Shown: positions 11,011-23,307, numbered from the stretch's first letter. The stretch: 64,000 bases of DNA from Symsagittifera roscoffensis (GCF_963678635.1 NC_087063.1:48557220-48621219), one strand, 5' to 3'. A program made the numbers and translations. The notes: a model not told the origin generated them from the sequence alone.

Positions 11011-11669
11011 TTGTCAAGAAGGCGCTAAAAGTCTTCAAATACTATTATGGCTGGAGTAAAACAAAGTTTTTACATTTTATTTTTGTATTACATACCTTTT
11101 GGCTTGCTTTGTTTGCACAAAATTAGGCCAAAAACAAACTGATTTGTCTCTTCACTGAGAAGAAATTCGAGTTTTTTCTCTACGATTCAAATCCCGACTG
11201 CAAGGGTTTCAATATGAGATATCTTTCAACTCAATTGATAACTTTTGGAGTTTCTGATTTCATGTGAAAAACAAACAAAAAAAAGAAAAAGAAAAAAACA
11301 CCTAAAATACAGCCGAATTAAAACTTCCTTGCCTTTTTCAGTGGTCGGAACAATAAGGGTAAGGCAATGACACAGCTACTTATTCAAAGAACTCTAGCCT
11401 GTAGTTAGTTAGTGCATAAGATACTTTGTTCTGACTTTTGAAAGTGGAAAGATTTTTTTTTGGGTGTTTTTATTTTTTGTGTTTTTTCTAGTAAAATCAA
11501 GCTCCAAAAATAATCGTTGGAAGGGGTCCAGTGATATTTCAATTAAAACCTCTTGCAGTCGCGATTCGAACCCTTTTAAAAAGTTCTAGAACCCGATTGA
11601 AAAGGTACAACCGGTTTGAGTTTTTTTGTTTGTCTCATCTTTTAGTTTCTTTTAGCGCCTTCTTGACAA
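11011..11669. mobile_element. Foldback/MITE-like element with long imperfect inverted arms
   Basis: The outer 21 bp are perfect inverted repeats: TTGTCAAGAAGGCGCTAAAAG at 11011-11031 and its complement at 11649-11669. Further in, 11184-11222 matches the complement of about 11530-11566 (shared core CGACTGCAAG). The A-rich stretches beyond (11240-11330 against 11440-11520) also match in inverted orientation. No coding capacity is seen. A clear target duplication was not found. Confidence 0.65.
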
Positions 11670-13300
11670 CGAAAAATCCTTAAAATAAAAAAACTGCAAA
11701 ATTTTGAAAAAAATAGTAAAATTGTTTACTTTCTGTTTTTCGATTCAATGTTTTCAAAATAAAACTGTTGTCAAATATGTGTTTTTTCCTCTGATTATCT
11801 GGCTTACTTTTTTGCTAAGGTTTTTTCAGATCCGATTATAAACTATAGACTATTCGATTATAGACTATACTTGTTTTTGTCGTCAAATTTGTCGTGAGTT
11901 TTTTTGCCGTTAGTTTTTTGGACGCTAACGTTTTCCAAACTAGTCTGTTTTTGAATTTCTCAAATCGGATTGATTGTTGCAAATTTCATATGTTCTCAAT
12001 GTGACAAGTTTTTTCTTGTCCTAGAGCAAAAATTTTAGTTTTCATAATTTTTCTTGAGTGTTTTTCAGTTTTCCATTATCTACTGGTCCCTTTTTTGCAA
12101 TTACTAAGAGGCACGGAATGGAGTGTTGCGATACACCAAATAATACTGATGCTGATGCAGTTAGTTTAATTTCATGAAAATTCGCAATTTTTTTTCAAAT
12201 TTTCTTGTTTTGAGATTGTTTGAACGAAATTTTAAATCAAATCTACGCAAGCTATTTCTTTTGCTATATTACAGGCTCAATTTTTTAAATTTTTTGCTTA
12301 AATTAGTACTCAATTTCCTTATCTGCGTATTCTTCGCACGCGCTTCATTAAAGGTTCGTGATTGAAGTCATTAACAGCATATTGTTGAAATAATAAGAAA
12401 AAGCTCGAAACCTATAACCTGAAAATTCGAGTCTTTTAGGCAATTTTTGTCTTCTTTTTTTTTTGCAATTCCAAAGTTCCCTTTAGCTATTTTTTGTTTC
12501 TTTTTCTGAAATACAGCTTCTCCTGTGTTAAGTTTTGTTTCTTATCCATTTTGTTTTTTTGGAAGGACAAGGCAATGAATGGGGCTATTTGATGACTAAT
12601 TTAATTTTTTGGGAACCAAAAACTCATTTTTTGATTGTTTTGCAGAAAATGTTGTGCTCTAATTTTGGTTTTTCTACTTTTATGTCTTTTCTATTCTTCG
12701 CTTTTCATCTATTTTTCTGTAGCGCAATTTTCCGACACTTAATTTTACCTGTGTTAACTCAGTTCGTGTGTTCGTAAACAAATTATCTGAGTTAGATTTC
12801 ATGTTCTAAATACCTTCATCATTTTTTTTAAACAAAATTTAATTGACTGCCGTTTGTTAAGATTCCAATATTTCTACTTGCTTGTTTATCGCCGTTGTTT
12901 TTTTTTCGTTTGTTTTAAGTTACGTCTAGCTTACAGCGTAATTCGACATTTAAAATAATGTTTTTTTATAGCGAAATCAAAGCAAAAATCTATCTCAATA
13001 TTTGGATTTTTGATAGTCATTCATTTACCGTGATTAGAAATTGCCTGATTTCACACACGATAAAAGTCATGGGATAGAATGTGGCATCTTGTTCCAATGT
13101 CAATTAATACTATTTCAATCTGCTTTTTTATTCTGCAGATTTTGATTGGTTTTGTTCATGATTCTGTCGAATTTCTTAATCGTGCTGGTAATTAGGCTTC
13201 AAAAAAGTATTTAATATGTTTTATATAAATATTTTGAATGTTTTTAAATATTATTTTCCCATTTATATCTCATCATTTGCTTCTCAGTCTCAAAAAAACT
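11670..13300. other. Unassigned AT-rich interval
   Basis: T-rich and A-rich sequence. I found no gene, exon or clear repeat. The short open frames (12174-12365, 12535-12777) are hydrophobic translations of T-runs. Confidence 0.4.
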
Positions 13301-13307
13301 AATATTA

Positions 13308-13362
13308 ATATCTGTTAAAATATCTGTTAAAATATCTGTTAATATCTGTTAAAATTGCCTTT
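13308..13362. repeat. Short tandem repeat AATATCTGTTA
   Basis: Four near-identical units of AATATCTGTTA(AA) follow one another. Just downstream, GGGGAAACATAA is also repeated twice (about 13559-13583). Confidence 0.8.
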
Positions 13363-13877
13363 TGTGTAATTTTAACAAATGTCAATTTTTTTAATGATTT
13401 CAATTTATGAAAAAAAAAGCATAATCTGCTATTTTTTCCACAAATTATTCTTTTTCATCGGTTGATTTTGCTGACTGAACTTTTTTGAATTATAAGATTT
13501 TTCTTGTATGGTTGAGGTTTTGCTTGTAGTCAATTTTTTGTGCCTGATGAGCAGCTGTTGGGGAAACATAAGGGGAAACATAAGTTTAAACTAGTTGCTC
13601 AAGTAGCGAAGTTTTTTGTGAGCGTGAATTTAAAAAAGATAGAAACGTATGCTCAAACGTATTTTTTTCTTGAAGAAATTGATTACTGAGCCTTTGGGTA
13701 GTCAGAGGGGCGAATACTTGAGGGGACATCCAAAGCCCCCCACCCCCTTCCCACAATCCGCTACCCATAAAGAGCCTTGGAAATGGATTGGGTTACAGAA
13801 GAAAAATCAGCAAACAAAACTCAGCTCCTTTTCCATAGAAAAATTGAAAATTTGCTTTATTCATTTTACTCCAGCAC

Positions 13878-14000
13878 GCTGGGGCGGATTTAGGGGGGAG
13901 ATCCCCTCTTCAGGGATTCGACCCCCTCACCAACCAAATTATTTTTTTACATCCGTTTTAGACCGACCAACCCCAACATTTTTAGGGGTCATAGAAACCG
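13878..14000. repeat. Fragment of the GC-rich inverted-repeat element seen at 34.2 kb
   Basis: The phrases GGGCGGATTTAGGGG and CAGGGATTCGACCCCCT are shared with the fuller copy at 34241-34663. Only one end is present here, so it is a truncated copy. Confidence 0.6.
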
Positions 14001-14089
14001 GTTTTCCAGAAATTGACTTGAAGGGCAAATTGAATTATGATCTAATTAGTTATCAAAATCAATCGATACCAAATCATGACTAATATTTT

Positions 14090-14400
14090 ACACTCGAAAA
14101 AGTTTTACCTTAAAAATACCTCAAAACACCTTGACAATCAAGGTAAATTTGCACTACCTTGAGAAAACCTGAACTCACCTACAAACATCTTAAAAATTTA
14201 CCTTAAATCATCTGAAAAGTTAAGGTGTATTAGCCTTATAAAATACCTTAAAATTAATTTTTATAGGGTAAATGATCTTTAAAATTTACCTTAAAAAATT
14301 AGCTAAATCACCCATATTTTCTTTAGCATTGAGGTTTTTTACCTTAAATTTTCACCTAATAAAAAAAATACAGTAATTAGTTATTCGGAATAAAAAATAA
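14090..14400. repeat. ACCTTA-rich MITE-like segment
   Basis: ACCTTA or its complement occurs many times in 300 bp, in both orientations, giving several possible short stems. This is typical of small non-autonomous elements. I could not define its ends. A run of 12 or more G follows at about 14505-14518. Confidence 0.45.
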
Positions 14401-14982
14401 TCCTGCAGTGTATCCAGCGCGCTTGTTTGAAATGGATATTTTGCGCGGAATTGATTTTCAAAATTATTAAGTGCTTGGGTAAAACATTGTACGGTACGTC
14501 ATTAAGGGGGGGGGGGGTTGCGGTTGATACAAAATTTTGAACCGGATGACATTCCCCCTGGGGAAAAGTTAAAAATTCATTGAGTTGTTAAGTCTATAGA
14601 GGACTGAAGTTTATAAGATCTCTGTGAGACCTAAATTGAGTGTCAAGTCCCTGTACCACTATAGTTCCGGTTATTTTATGGTGTCTCTGAGGTTTGGTTT
14701 GTATTTTTGACTCGTCTTAATTGCTTTCCTTTCCTCTTCATCTTCTTGGTTTTTCGCATGTTAATCCGAAGTATGGTACCTCTCTCCTTTTTCCTTGTCG
14801 TTCGTTGTCTTCTGGTTTTGTGTGTCTATCACAAAAAGTACATTGCGTTGGTTTGCTCCCCATCACGTTTGTTCGCTCCGTGTTGAGGCTATTAGGTCAT
14901 TTATGTCGATTGTTTTATCTTTAGGTTTTGGTTATAAGGCCTCGAGGACTTAAACACATGCTTGATATTCCGGCAATTTCTC
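14400..14982. other. Unassigned interval before duplication copy A
   Basis: This is present only beside copy A, not copy B. It could contain the missing downstream part of Gypsy family 2, but I recognise no domain, and no LTR match was found by eye. Confidence 0.3.
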
Positions 14983-15019
14983 GTTGAACCCCATTTCTTG
15001 GATGCTTTTGATGCTTTTA

Positions 15020-15540
15020 TGCTTTTATTTTTTCTTGTGGATTATAATCAGCCGGTTTATCATCAGGTTGCGAGTTTATCGTGAAATGTTTCTTCTTCGC
15101 CTTGGTTTCCTCGATTGTGTGTAATGGGATTGAATTGCCAAATGCGCCTGATAAAAACACTCGTCTGGTCCGAGTGAATTTTTTGTTAGTTTTTTTTTGT
15201 TGTTGGTGGGGTTCTCTTTTGGTTCAACCTTGGGCGACGGCGTTCAAACCATTCTTCGCTTCAAGAGGCTGATATCTCTGCTGATACTCTTTTTGTTGTT
15301 TCTTTGCTCTTTGATGTTTGTTCCTCTGTATGAATTATTATTCCTTTTGTGGGAGCTCTATGTGGTGGCTTTCCGCCCGTTCACTTCCCGGTTCGTTTTT
15401 CTTTGCGCTTTTTGGACTCTCTTGAGTGGTTCGACCCGGTCCTTCCTTTCTTGTTAGCTTTTCCGGTTGCATCCCCCTTGAGCAATAGACGTTGTGGCGC
15501 GTTTGGCTGTTCAGTTTCTAAAAATCGTTAACATACATCT
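15020..15540 (-). pseudogene. Integrase C-terminus/tail of Pol, Gypsy family 2, copy A
   Basis: The minus strand encodes Lys/Arg-rich stretches (for example TRTRRVFLSGAFGNSIPLH and a tail NPQPDDKPADYKPQEE) that lie after the integrase core, as expected for the variable Pol C-terminus. It is frameshifted. No 3' LTR was recognised beyond it. Confidence 0.45.
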
Positions 15541-15914
15541 TACTCCGCGCGGATTTGTATGCAACATGATCATTTAGGCGGGAAGGCCTGCATGGTCCGT
15601 AGTTTTTTGTATTTGGTACAAAAACAAGTCCACAATTTCTCAATTTTTTTTTAGCAGATGTGGTTTTTTACCTAATGTTGGACCCATGCTGCTTGAGGTG
15701 TGTAAGTCAGGTTTTTTCCATGACTTGTTTTATACTTTTGTTCAAATGGTTGTCGCTCTTAGGTTTTTGTCGCTATTCTTATAGTTTTTCTTGCTACTTT
15801 TTCTATTAGTTTTTTGATTTTTGATCAGTTTGTCCTTGAGCTTTCTTTTATCTTAGGTTTAGTTTTTCCTATTCAGTGGCTTTTCCGATTCAAACATGCG
15901 TGTTTTGAATTCTC

Positions 15915-16268
15915 TCAATTTTTGTTTCTTGTTGAACTAGTTGTTGCTAAGTTTGATCGAAGTGTGTTGGTTTTCCTCCCCATGTGCGTTTGGAGTGGCT
16001 TAAATTCTGTTATTCCCTGTGGAGCAATACAGAGTGTTCTTATAATTTTGGTGTTGTTTTTATCTTTTTTCTTTACCCCTGGTCTCCGCTTTAATGTTTG
16101 AATCATTCGTTTTGCTACTCCTATTGATCTATGGTCGTCTATTGGTGCGAACAAAATTTTTATGCTGTTTGATTTAGAATGTGTTTGAAATTTCTTTGTT
16201 CTAAATGTTTGTGCCTTATCACATTTTAATTTTCTAGAAACGTCGTCGTTTGATAGGCATCTTTCCAT
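15915..16268 (-). pseudogene. Integrase catalytic core fragment, Gypsy family 2, copy A
   Basis: The frame contains ILFAPIDDHRSIGVAKRMI followed by QTLKRR, which lines up with the end of the retroviral integrase core where the catalytic Glu sits in a VERxIQTxKRRL motif. Here the Glu position reads as Lys. The enzyme would join element DNA to the chromosome. Loss of the Glu and a short frame make it inactive. Copy B (24418-24636) has the same substitution. Confidence 0.65.
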
Positions 16269-16473
16269 GGTTTTTAAGGCGACGTCTGCCCTTGTTTTTG
16301 AAACTTTCTTAGCTGTGGCAACTTTGACTCTTTATCTATAGCAACTAATATGTATGTGTCCCTACGTAGTTCGTCTAGAAGTGTCCAGCAAAATCTATTT
16401 TACTTCCTCGCTTGGTTCAACAACGAGCTCCATTGGAAATTAATGTTATTTCCCATTAACAGGTTTAACTTTG

Positions 16474-16908
16474 TTATTTTGTTACGAACATAGCCGACAG
16501 TTTTGTGCCAATTGTAGCTTTGAAAAGTGGATTCGAAAATGGCAGGAACCATATGTGCTGGCAAAGTTCCAACATTGCGGCAGATCTCGGATGAGTAAGA
16601 TACATGCTTTCTAGTACTGTATGTCGAGTTTGTGTTGGTAGTACACTGCGCTCATCGATTAAGAGAGAGTCGTCTTGTACATGGAGGCAGTGGCGGATTT
16701 TGTACTCGTACTGACCGTTTGATTGTTTTAGTGCCTCGCAGTCACGTTTTTGTACGAAGTTCAATTTGAGCCTCAGCTTTTGGTCGCTCCGTGTTGCCCC
16801 TGTGGTGAAGAAGATGGGCCTAGTACTTTCTGCAAATTCTTTCTGTTTAGATGTGTGTCGTCCTCTTACTCTGTATTGGTGCTCTGATCTTTTGTGGCGA
16901 CGATTCAT
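16474..16908 (-). pseudogene. Integrase zinc-binding region, Gypsy family 2, copy A
   Basis: The frame contains LLIDERSVLPTQTRHTVLES, then THPRSAAMLELCQHIWFLPF, matching the H2C2 zinc-binding lead-in of Gypsy integrases (VP..LR..VL...H.GHPG...M). Several zinc ligands are lost. The frame has exactly the same length (144 codons) in copy B. Confidence 0.65.
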
Positions 16909-17305
16909 TTGTTGATCTTTTCATGGCTTACCTCCATCTGATTTTGTCATTTGTCGTATTTATCGGAGGTTCCTCATTTGGTAGTTTTTCCTCTCGTCTG
17001 TTGTTTGTGTAATCCTAGCAGCTTACGAAATATTCGTAGTCTTCTGGTATTTTTGTTGAGAGTTCGGTTTACGTGATTGCTTCTCGAACTTCGGTTTTCG
17101 GTACCGTTTGTGTGATTGTTTTGGATTTTTCTATTTCATTTTGATCAGCGATTTTGTTTTGTTTTGTTGGCGTTGCTGTGTTTGACGTAATTGTGTTTTT
17201 CTCCTCTAAAAAAAACTATTTTTGGGCAGGTTGATTTTGTTTTTAACTGTTTTTCGTATCGATTGTCTGGCGTCTTTAATTTTGGAGTGTCAAGGATGTT
17301 TGCTT

Positions 17306-18592
17306 CTATAATGTTGATGTCCATCGTTTATACCTCGTTGTTTTCATTAAGTTTCGTCTGTGCCATCTGAGATCGGACCGGCCCTTTTCTCCCCCGTCGA
17401 TTTTTATCTGTTTTGTCCAGTCTGGGTTTGCTTGGTGTTTTTGTATTGTTTCCTCCTCTGGTCTTGCACTATCGGGGATAAAATCACTTTTAAAGCCTAG
17501 TAATCGCTTCTTCTTCTCATTGTTGTTTGTGGGCTTTGGGTTTGTGAATTTTTGATTTGCATTAAATTGATAAACTTGTTTTTTGTTTTGTTTGGCAATT
17601 GATATCGCTTCTGACTGCTTGGAAAATTTGAAATACACTTGAACTTTGAATTCTAGCCGTTCCACCTGTTTGCATTGGAATTTACTTTTGTGTAGTGACA
17701 TTGTTAAGTTTTCTTCATCGAGTTCTGTTAAAATGGCTTTTAGTGTCTCTTTATGTAGTTTAGTGGATCCTTTTGTTACGATGAGAAGATATTTTAGCAG
17801 TTTGTATTTTTTAGGTCGACGGCCTTGTGAAACTCAGCTGGTTTGTCTGTCAAGCCATAGAGTGCCGTTTGAAATTGATGTCCCTTTGTTCTCTGGTTCG
17901 CTGATCCACAGGTATTTGAGAATGTGCATAACTTAAATCGTGTGTCGAGAATGGTGTCTGCTCTTTTCCGTTTTATTTTACTTTTTGCGCAATTTTATCT
18001 AGCAGTAGGTCAATGTCAGATATCTGGTACTTAATTTTATGAATGTTTTTTTTTTGTTTTCGTAAAGTCTAGTACCACTTTGACCGTTTCATCTTTTTTC
18101 ACGGTTATAAAAATTGGGCTTATGAACCGTTTATCAAAATATTTGTCGTGTCTTATGTGGTGCTTTTTTTCTATCAATTTGTTCAGTTGTTTTTCAACTT
18201 CTCATGTAGTTGTTTTTCAACTCTCTCTTTTGAGTGGGTTGGGTTTTGTTTTCCCTTCTGTTCAATTGTGATAGCATTTTTCTCAAATTGGGTTCTCAAA
18301 ACGTGTTTATTTTTGTTTTCCAATTCGCACAGTTACTTGCAAAATAATCTTTTAGCCCTTGTTTGATTTCTGGGTTTGAGTTTTTGTCGATGTTACGCAT
18401 CTGAGATTTCTTTGGTTTGTCTTGCATCGGATTCCGATTTGCAGCAGAAGGTTGCGTCCCATAATATTTGCCTTTTGGTCGTCGACTAAGATGAATGGAG
18501 CTGTCGAACGGTTCATCTTTCTCGGTTCTAACGCGAAAATTAGTCTTCGTTTTGGAATGATAAACTATCCGTTGTAGCAATCTAGATTTCAT
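17306..18592 (-). pseudogene. Reverse transcriptase, Gypsy family 2, copy A (active site deleted)
   Basis: Several frames together encode an RT: HDKYFDKRFISPIFITVKKD near 18.1 kb, YGLTDKPAEFHKAVDL near 17.83 kb, and the thumb/connection LHKSKFQCKQVERLEF and FTNPKPTNNNEK at 17.5-17.7 kb. At about 17775-17800 the expected YLDDILIVTKGS reads KYLLIVTKGS: the catalytic DD and the next residue are deleted. Copy B carries the same deletion. RNase H would be expected at about 16.9-17.3 kb but is unrecognisable. Confidence 0.75.
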
Positions 18593-18612
18593 GCTGCATC
18601 TATTGTTCGGAT

Positions 18613-18936
18613 TTACTTAAAACTTGCTGATTTGTCCTTGTCGTGCAAACGCTGAGCAGTTTTTTTCTTGATAAATGACAGTAGGCTTCCCGAGTCAGTG
18701 ATGACCAAAATTGCTTCAGACTTTGATTTCACTTTTATTATGTGTTCATTGAGATCATCTCCGTTGATCTTTGCTGACGTTTTTGTTTCAAAAGCCTGGG
18801 CAGTTGCCATTACCAAGAAATAGTCTCGTGGGAAGCCTTCCTTTCCGTTCCGTTCGCTGATGTGAAATTTGTCAGTTTTGTTTTTTAATTTGTCGTCTTC
18901 TGTTTGTTCTTCAATTCCTTCGTGCATGTAGATCAC
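18613..18936 (-). pseudogene. Protease region, Gypsy family 2, copy A
   Basis: The frame contains AILVITDSGSLLSFIKKKTA, which aligns with the retroviral aspartic protease active-site strand and following FI (usual D-T/S-G). It lies between gag and RT, as in other Gypsy elements. It is joined to a decayed zinc-knuckle end of gag. Confidence 0.6.
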
Positions 18937-18969
18937 ATTGTCGATATGCAGACTTTGGAAAAATGTTCT

Positions 18970-19987
18970 TTTTTGTTTTTAGGCTGATTTGTTGAATGTT
19001 TTGCCCTTCACAGGACGTAATTGTGGTTTGGTTCAAACCGTTTTCCACACATATAGCATTGTTTTTGTTTTTTTCATATTTCTGTTTTGTGATCCGCGTG
19101 GGAAGTTTTGTCGTTCTCTATATCCTTGGCCTCTTTGGTTTATTTCTGTACAACCCAGCTTCGAGGTTGTATATATCCTATGTGGTTTCCTGCTTGATTG
19201 TTGCGGACGTTGTGGGTCCGAATGACAACGTTTTCATGATACTACTTTGTTCGATTCTCGTTTCGCGACGAATTGCCTACTCATACGCATACGCATCTTG
19301 TGGGTATTTGGTTTCTGCTAAAAACTCTACTGCTATTTTGTTGTTGTTCATATGTTGAGTGATCATCTCTCTGACCCTCTCGTCCTCTTCAATTCCGCCG
19401 TCTGGGCGTGATGCCAATTTAATCAAGTCCGCGTGGAACTGTTCTAGTGACTCGTTACTTTTGTTTTCGACAAATGAAGTTGTATCTTTCGAATGCAAGT
19501 ATACGCGTGGTAACGAAAATAACTTCTAATGTCTACATTAGTCCTTTGGTTGTCACGGATTGTAGGTCTAGACCCTGTTTTTTTGCTGTATTTGGCTTTT
19601 TCCTTCGGAGCCCAAGCACAAACAAAGGTAACTTCTTACCCTTGCGTCCGCTTCGTTCCATACGAATGAGTTGTATAATACGCCTTTTTCTCTTGCCCTC
19701 AGGACTTTGTTTTCTCAGCCAACTCTCTCTTCCTGGTTGCTTACGTCGCGGTTTTTCTTTAGTACTTCTGTCTCACCTGTAGTTTTCATATCCTAAATGG
19801 GTTCTGTTGGTTCTATTAGGGCCGTTTTGTCTTGCAATAGATTTCGAACTTCAATGCTATACTCTGCGATTACTGCCATTTCTACTATTTCCGCCCACTT
19901 CGGCCACTCTAGTTGCGTGTCTGTTGATGCTCGTTTCCAGAATAGGTTGATGTTGAGTGGTTTTTTAAGGCCTGCTGGATGCGCCAT
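18970..19987 (-). pseudogene. Gag, Gypsy family 2, copy A
   Basis: The proposed start at 19987 opens MAHPAGLKKPLNINLF followed by EWPKWAEIVEMAV, a typical Gag N-terminus. The 19277-19498 frame encodes SLEQFHADLIKLASR and VREMITQHMNNNKIAVEFL, the helical Gag core. At about 19000-19060 a zinc knuckle QCYMCGKRFEPNH remains. The parts are in different frames with stops between. Confidence 0.65.
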
Positions 19988-20199
19988 GTCATGCCGAAGT
20001 GTTTTATCTATATATAACTGCCGAATCCGAACGCATTGGCAAACAAGGTAACGTGTCGCAACGTGAATAAAACAACTGTGCATACACTTTGTCATACATA
20101 AATAACATACATGTGTATAGCAATCATTTATAAATTTATTTTGCAGTTCCGGACCGGATGACAGAGTCAAGGGCTATGGCCTAACGTGATTAGATGTAG

Positions 20200-21650
20200 G
20201 TTTTGCTTCAATTTTGTTTTCAATATCAAACACTTCAACTAAAATCAGGTACGTGCAATGAACTGTTTTGTGGTCAGTTGATTATCAAAACAAAAAATTT
20301 ACATGAAGATAGTGCAGTAAAAACTTTGATGAGAAAAAAATTATTCTTATAAATAAAAGTGTGTTTTTTTGGTCGGCAATCAAACTAACTTCATGAGTTC
20401 AGTTGATCCTAATTTTCAAATTTTTGATGTCATCGAATCATCAAAGATATCAAATGCAAACTGTAGCCCAAATTTTTTTTTAAAAGTAATTTGATATCAT
20501 GGATTATTTGTATCATACTAATTGATAGCTCGTAAACTTCTCCACAATTGAGAAAGTGAAAAAAAAGCTATATTCATAAAATTTCCTATTTGGCGGAGGA
20601 AAGGGAAAGGTTGGATGGAAGAGACGCAAAGTTTGTTGCCTGTAACTCACAGTCTGGAATTAAGATGACTTATTCCCAAGGGAGCTGTTGTGCCCCTGGT
20701 TAAGAATTGAATGGATTTTTTTTGGCTATTTTTCTGGTAAAAAATGAAAAACAGAATGAATTATTGGTCTAACATTCTCACCTAAGGCCTTCTTAACATT
20801 CTTAACATTCTCGACCATTGACCCACGAGGAATAGGACCAAAATAGGAGCTGTACAGCTCATCACGGCGAACCGCTGTTTTGTCCCTGCTTATAAGAACT
20901 ACATGCAATTTTTTTGGTTATTTTTCTGGGCTGGGTAATGTTGCCTCACCCTCAAGCAACGAGCACGGCTGATGGTGTTCACCGAACATCCGATATTTTG
21001 ATTAAGAGGTGGAAGCGTAACCACTTCCCACCGCTCCCAGAGCAAACGTATCATTATAGAATATGCTGTGATCTACGCTCGGCAAAGAAATCTAGGAAGT
21101 GAAATATTCTCAAACTGGAATAATGTAGAATCTTTTTCTGAGTCAACACACACAAGATCAACTTGATTCAATTTCATGGCTAGACAGTACCTGTTCGTTT
21201 CTTGTCGGAGCAGTTGTTATGTGAACATCACATTTTCTAAGACGAGCCAACTAAAATCAACAAGCGTATCTCCTGCGTCGCACCACATCCAAATTTTATA
21301 TTGTTAGCATTTCATTTTTATCATACAGGCTTCTTCATGTTGCTCGAAAATTTTAAAGGTTCGTGATTCAATTCAAGCTAAGGAAACAACTAGAAAATGT
21401 TTCATCGCTGGATGAATCTTATATTTTAAATGAAAGCCAGAATGCGCTATGGAAGCAATATTTAACTGAACGCAATACTTGAGCTTTGTCGAATGACACG
21501 TTTAAAAAATCCTTTATGCTTAACATTTAGGAGAAGGCCAGGAATAATTTAGAACTTTCAAACTTTCTTAGGTCTGGAAAATTCTTTAGTCTGGGTTATA
21601 TTTGACATAAAATCAATTCTTTAGACAAGATGAACTCAATTCATTTTCAA
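20200..21650. repeat. Dispersed-repeat block upstream of Gypsy family 2 (also 28540-30000)
   Basis: There is no gene. The 20640-20990 part contains a repeat (AGCTGTACAGCTCATCA, then ATGCAATTTTTTTGGTTATT, then CAACGAGCACGG) that recurs at 28975-29340 and, more diverged, at 36300-36470. The short frame at 20726-20908 and its twin at 29073-29255 lie inside this repeat and are not treated as genes. Confidence 0.55.
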
Positions 21651-21699
21651 GGTTTGACAGTTCCTCCTATTTTTTTCCAAAATTTGCCTTTTCAGATGG

Positions 21700-23307
21700 A
21701 TTTCATGAAATGAACCAACTAAAAACAGCTAAATCAAGGTTTCGACGCCTCAATAGCTTGCGGCCATGAATAAAGATAAATCGAAGTTTCATCACCTCAA
21801 TAGCTTGCTTAAAAAACGTGAAACTTCTCGCCAGTCGATTTGCTCCATGAAACAACCTGACTTATTTCGAAGTTTTATCGCATGAAAAGCGTGCTCAGAA
21901 AAACATCGAAGTATTTCAAGCTCTTTCATTAACGGAATCCTTTTGCAAAAAATCTTAAGTTTCATGAAGCAAAACTTTTTGTAAATCTTTTCTAAGCATT
22001 TTTTGCAAACCGAGTTGATGCTTGAAATAACTTTAAGCATTGCTTGCTTAGAACAACTTAAGCTTTTCGCAAAACGATTAGATTTTTAAATTTATTTGAA
22101 TCGTTCAAATTTTCATAGTTTTCATAGCATGTTCTAGAAAATCATTTTTTTTACTAACCCATTGGATTAACGAACTAATTTGAATAGTTTGCTCAGAAAT
22201 TTTTAAAATTTGGACTAATTAAAATTTGGACTAATTAAAACTTTCCTTGCCTGAATTTTTTCCATCTGATTTTTTTTTGCAAAAGTATGTGCGCCGTATA
22301 TAAACTTGAAATAATTGGAAATTTCATGGCAGCAAAAAATTGCTCTGAAAAACATTTTGCGAGCCTAATCGATTCAAGAAGTTAGTCAAATTAGGTTATA
22401 TCTAAATTGCATAGCTGGATTGGCTTGCTAAAAAAAATATTTACTTTTGCGAACCAATTCAAACTATGAGATAACTTGAATTGTTTAGCTTTTTGAAATT
22501 TTCTGCAACACGATTCGGTTCTTAAAACCACTGGGATTGTTTCATGGTGTCATAGCTTTAACTTTTCGCGAACCTAATTGGTCTGTAAATTAAATAGAAT
22601 TATTTCCAAGCTTCATAGCTCAAATGGTTTGTTTATGAAAAACATAAATTTTTCGCAAAACGATTCGCTCTATGAAATAACACGAATTTTTTTTTTAATT
22701 CATAGCTTGAATAGCATAAGAATTAATTTTTGAAACGTTTCAGTCTGAGAATCAACTTGGAAAAATCGAAACTTTCATAGCTTCAATAGCGTGCTTTGAA
22801 CAATTTGCGCACTGATTTGCTCCATGAAACAACTCATTAGGAAACTTTGAACTAATTGCAATCCGATTCTTTCATGAAATACCTTTAAATACTGCCAAGT
22901 CTCACAGCTTGCTCAAACAAGTTTTTGCGAACCGATTGCGTCTGAAACTACCCGAAGAATTTCATATCTTGAGTAGCTTCCCAAACAATTGATTTTTTTG
23001 CGAGTCGATTTGCTTCATGAAAACTTCGAAATGTTTCTAAATTTCTTAGCTTGATTAACTTCAATATGAAAACGTAAACGTTTGCCGTTCCATTCGATTC
23101 TTTTCAAAGTTTCTTAAACTGAATAGTTTGCTTAAGTTTTTGAATGTATTGCAAACTGATTTGGTCTGGAAATAACTTGAAATATTCGAAGTTTCATCGT
23201 TTAAATAGCTTCAATCAAAATAATATATTTTTTTGTCATTTTTGCTGAAAAAACCTATAGAATATCACAAAGTTTTATATCTGGAGTAGATTGCTGAGAA
23301 AGTTTTT
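21700..23307. repeat. Degenerate ~80-bp satellite-like array
   Basis: The phrases TTTCATAGCTTGAATAGCTTGC and TTTTCGCGAACCGATTCG recur in variants. Taking the CATAGC-like anchor, copies fall at about 22608, 22701, 22777, 22962, 23040, 23119, 23199 and 23275, mostly 75-95 bp apart. The array joins the end of copy A to the start of copy B and continues, more diverged, at 30060-31580 and in patches to 34.2 kb. Confidence 0.6.

Larger units (their letters stand above)
14983..22640. repeat. Direct duplication, copy A (7.66 kb)
   Basis: The segment is nearly identical to 23308-30991, in the same orientation, at an offset of about 8325-8350 bp. It contains a dead minus-strand Gypsy family 2 element (about 15.0-20.2 kb) plus about 2.5 kb upstream of it with dispersed and degenerate repeats. 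Both copies have the same broken frames, so the segment duplicated after the element had already died. Confidence 0.85.

Noticed and set aside
11540-11570. tRNA B-box-like GGGTTCGAATCGCG (minus strand), suggesting a SINE
   Set aside because: No A box or tRNA fold nearby; the motif is part of an inverted arm of the foldback element.
13541-13580. Hammerhead-like CCTGATGAG...GGGGAAAC
   Set aside because: The core words are present, but the bases between do not form a proper stem II closing on GAAA, and no stem III partner was found.
13649-14083. 144-codon plus-strand frame
   Set aside because: It spans a MITE fragment and GC-rich repeat sequence; composition follows the repeat.
15197-15531. 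Several plus-strand hydrophobic frames in 15.0-16.1 kb and 23.4-24.5 kb
   Set aside because: They are antisense shadows of the minus-strand integrase region, Lys/Arg codons reading as Phe/Leu/Ser.
20726-20908. 60-codon minus-strand frame, conserved at 29073-29255
   Set aside because: Conservation is explained by the recent segmental duplication and the frame lies in a dispersed repeat.
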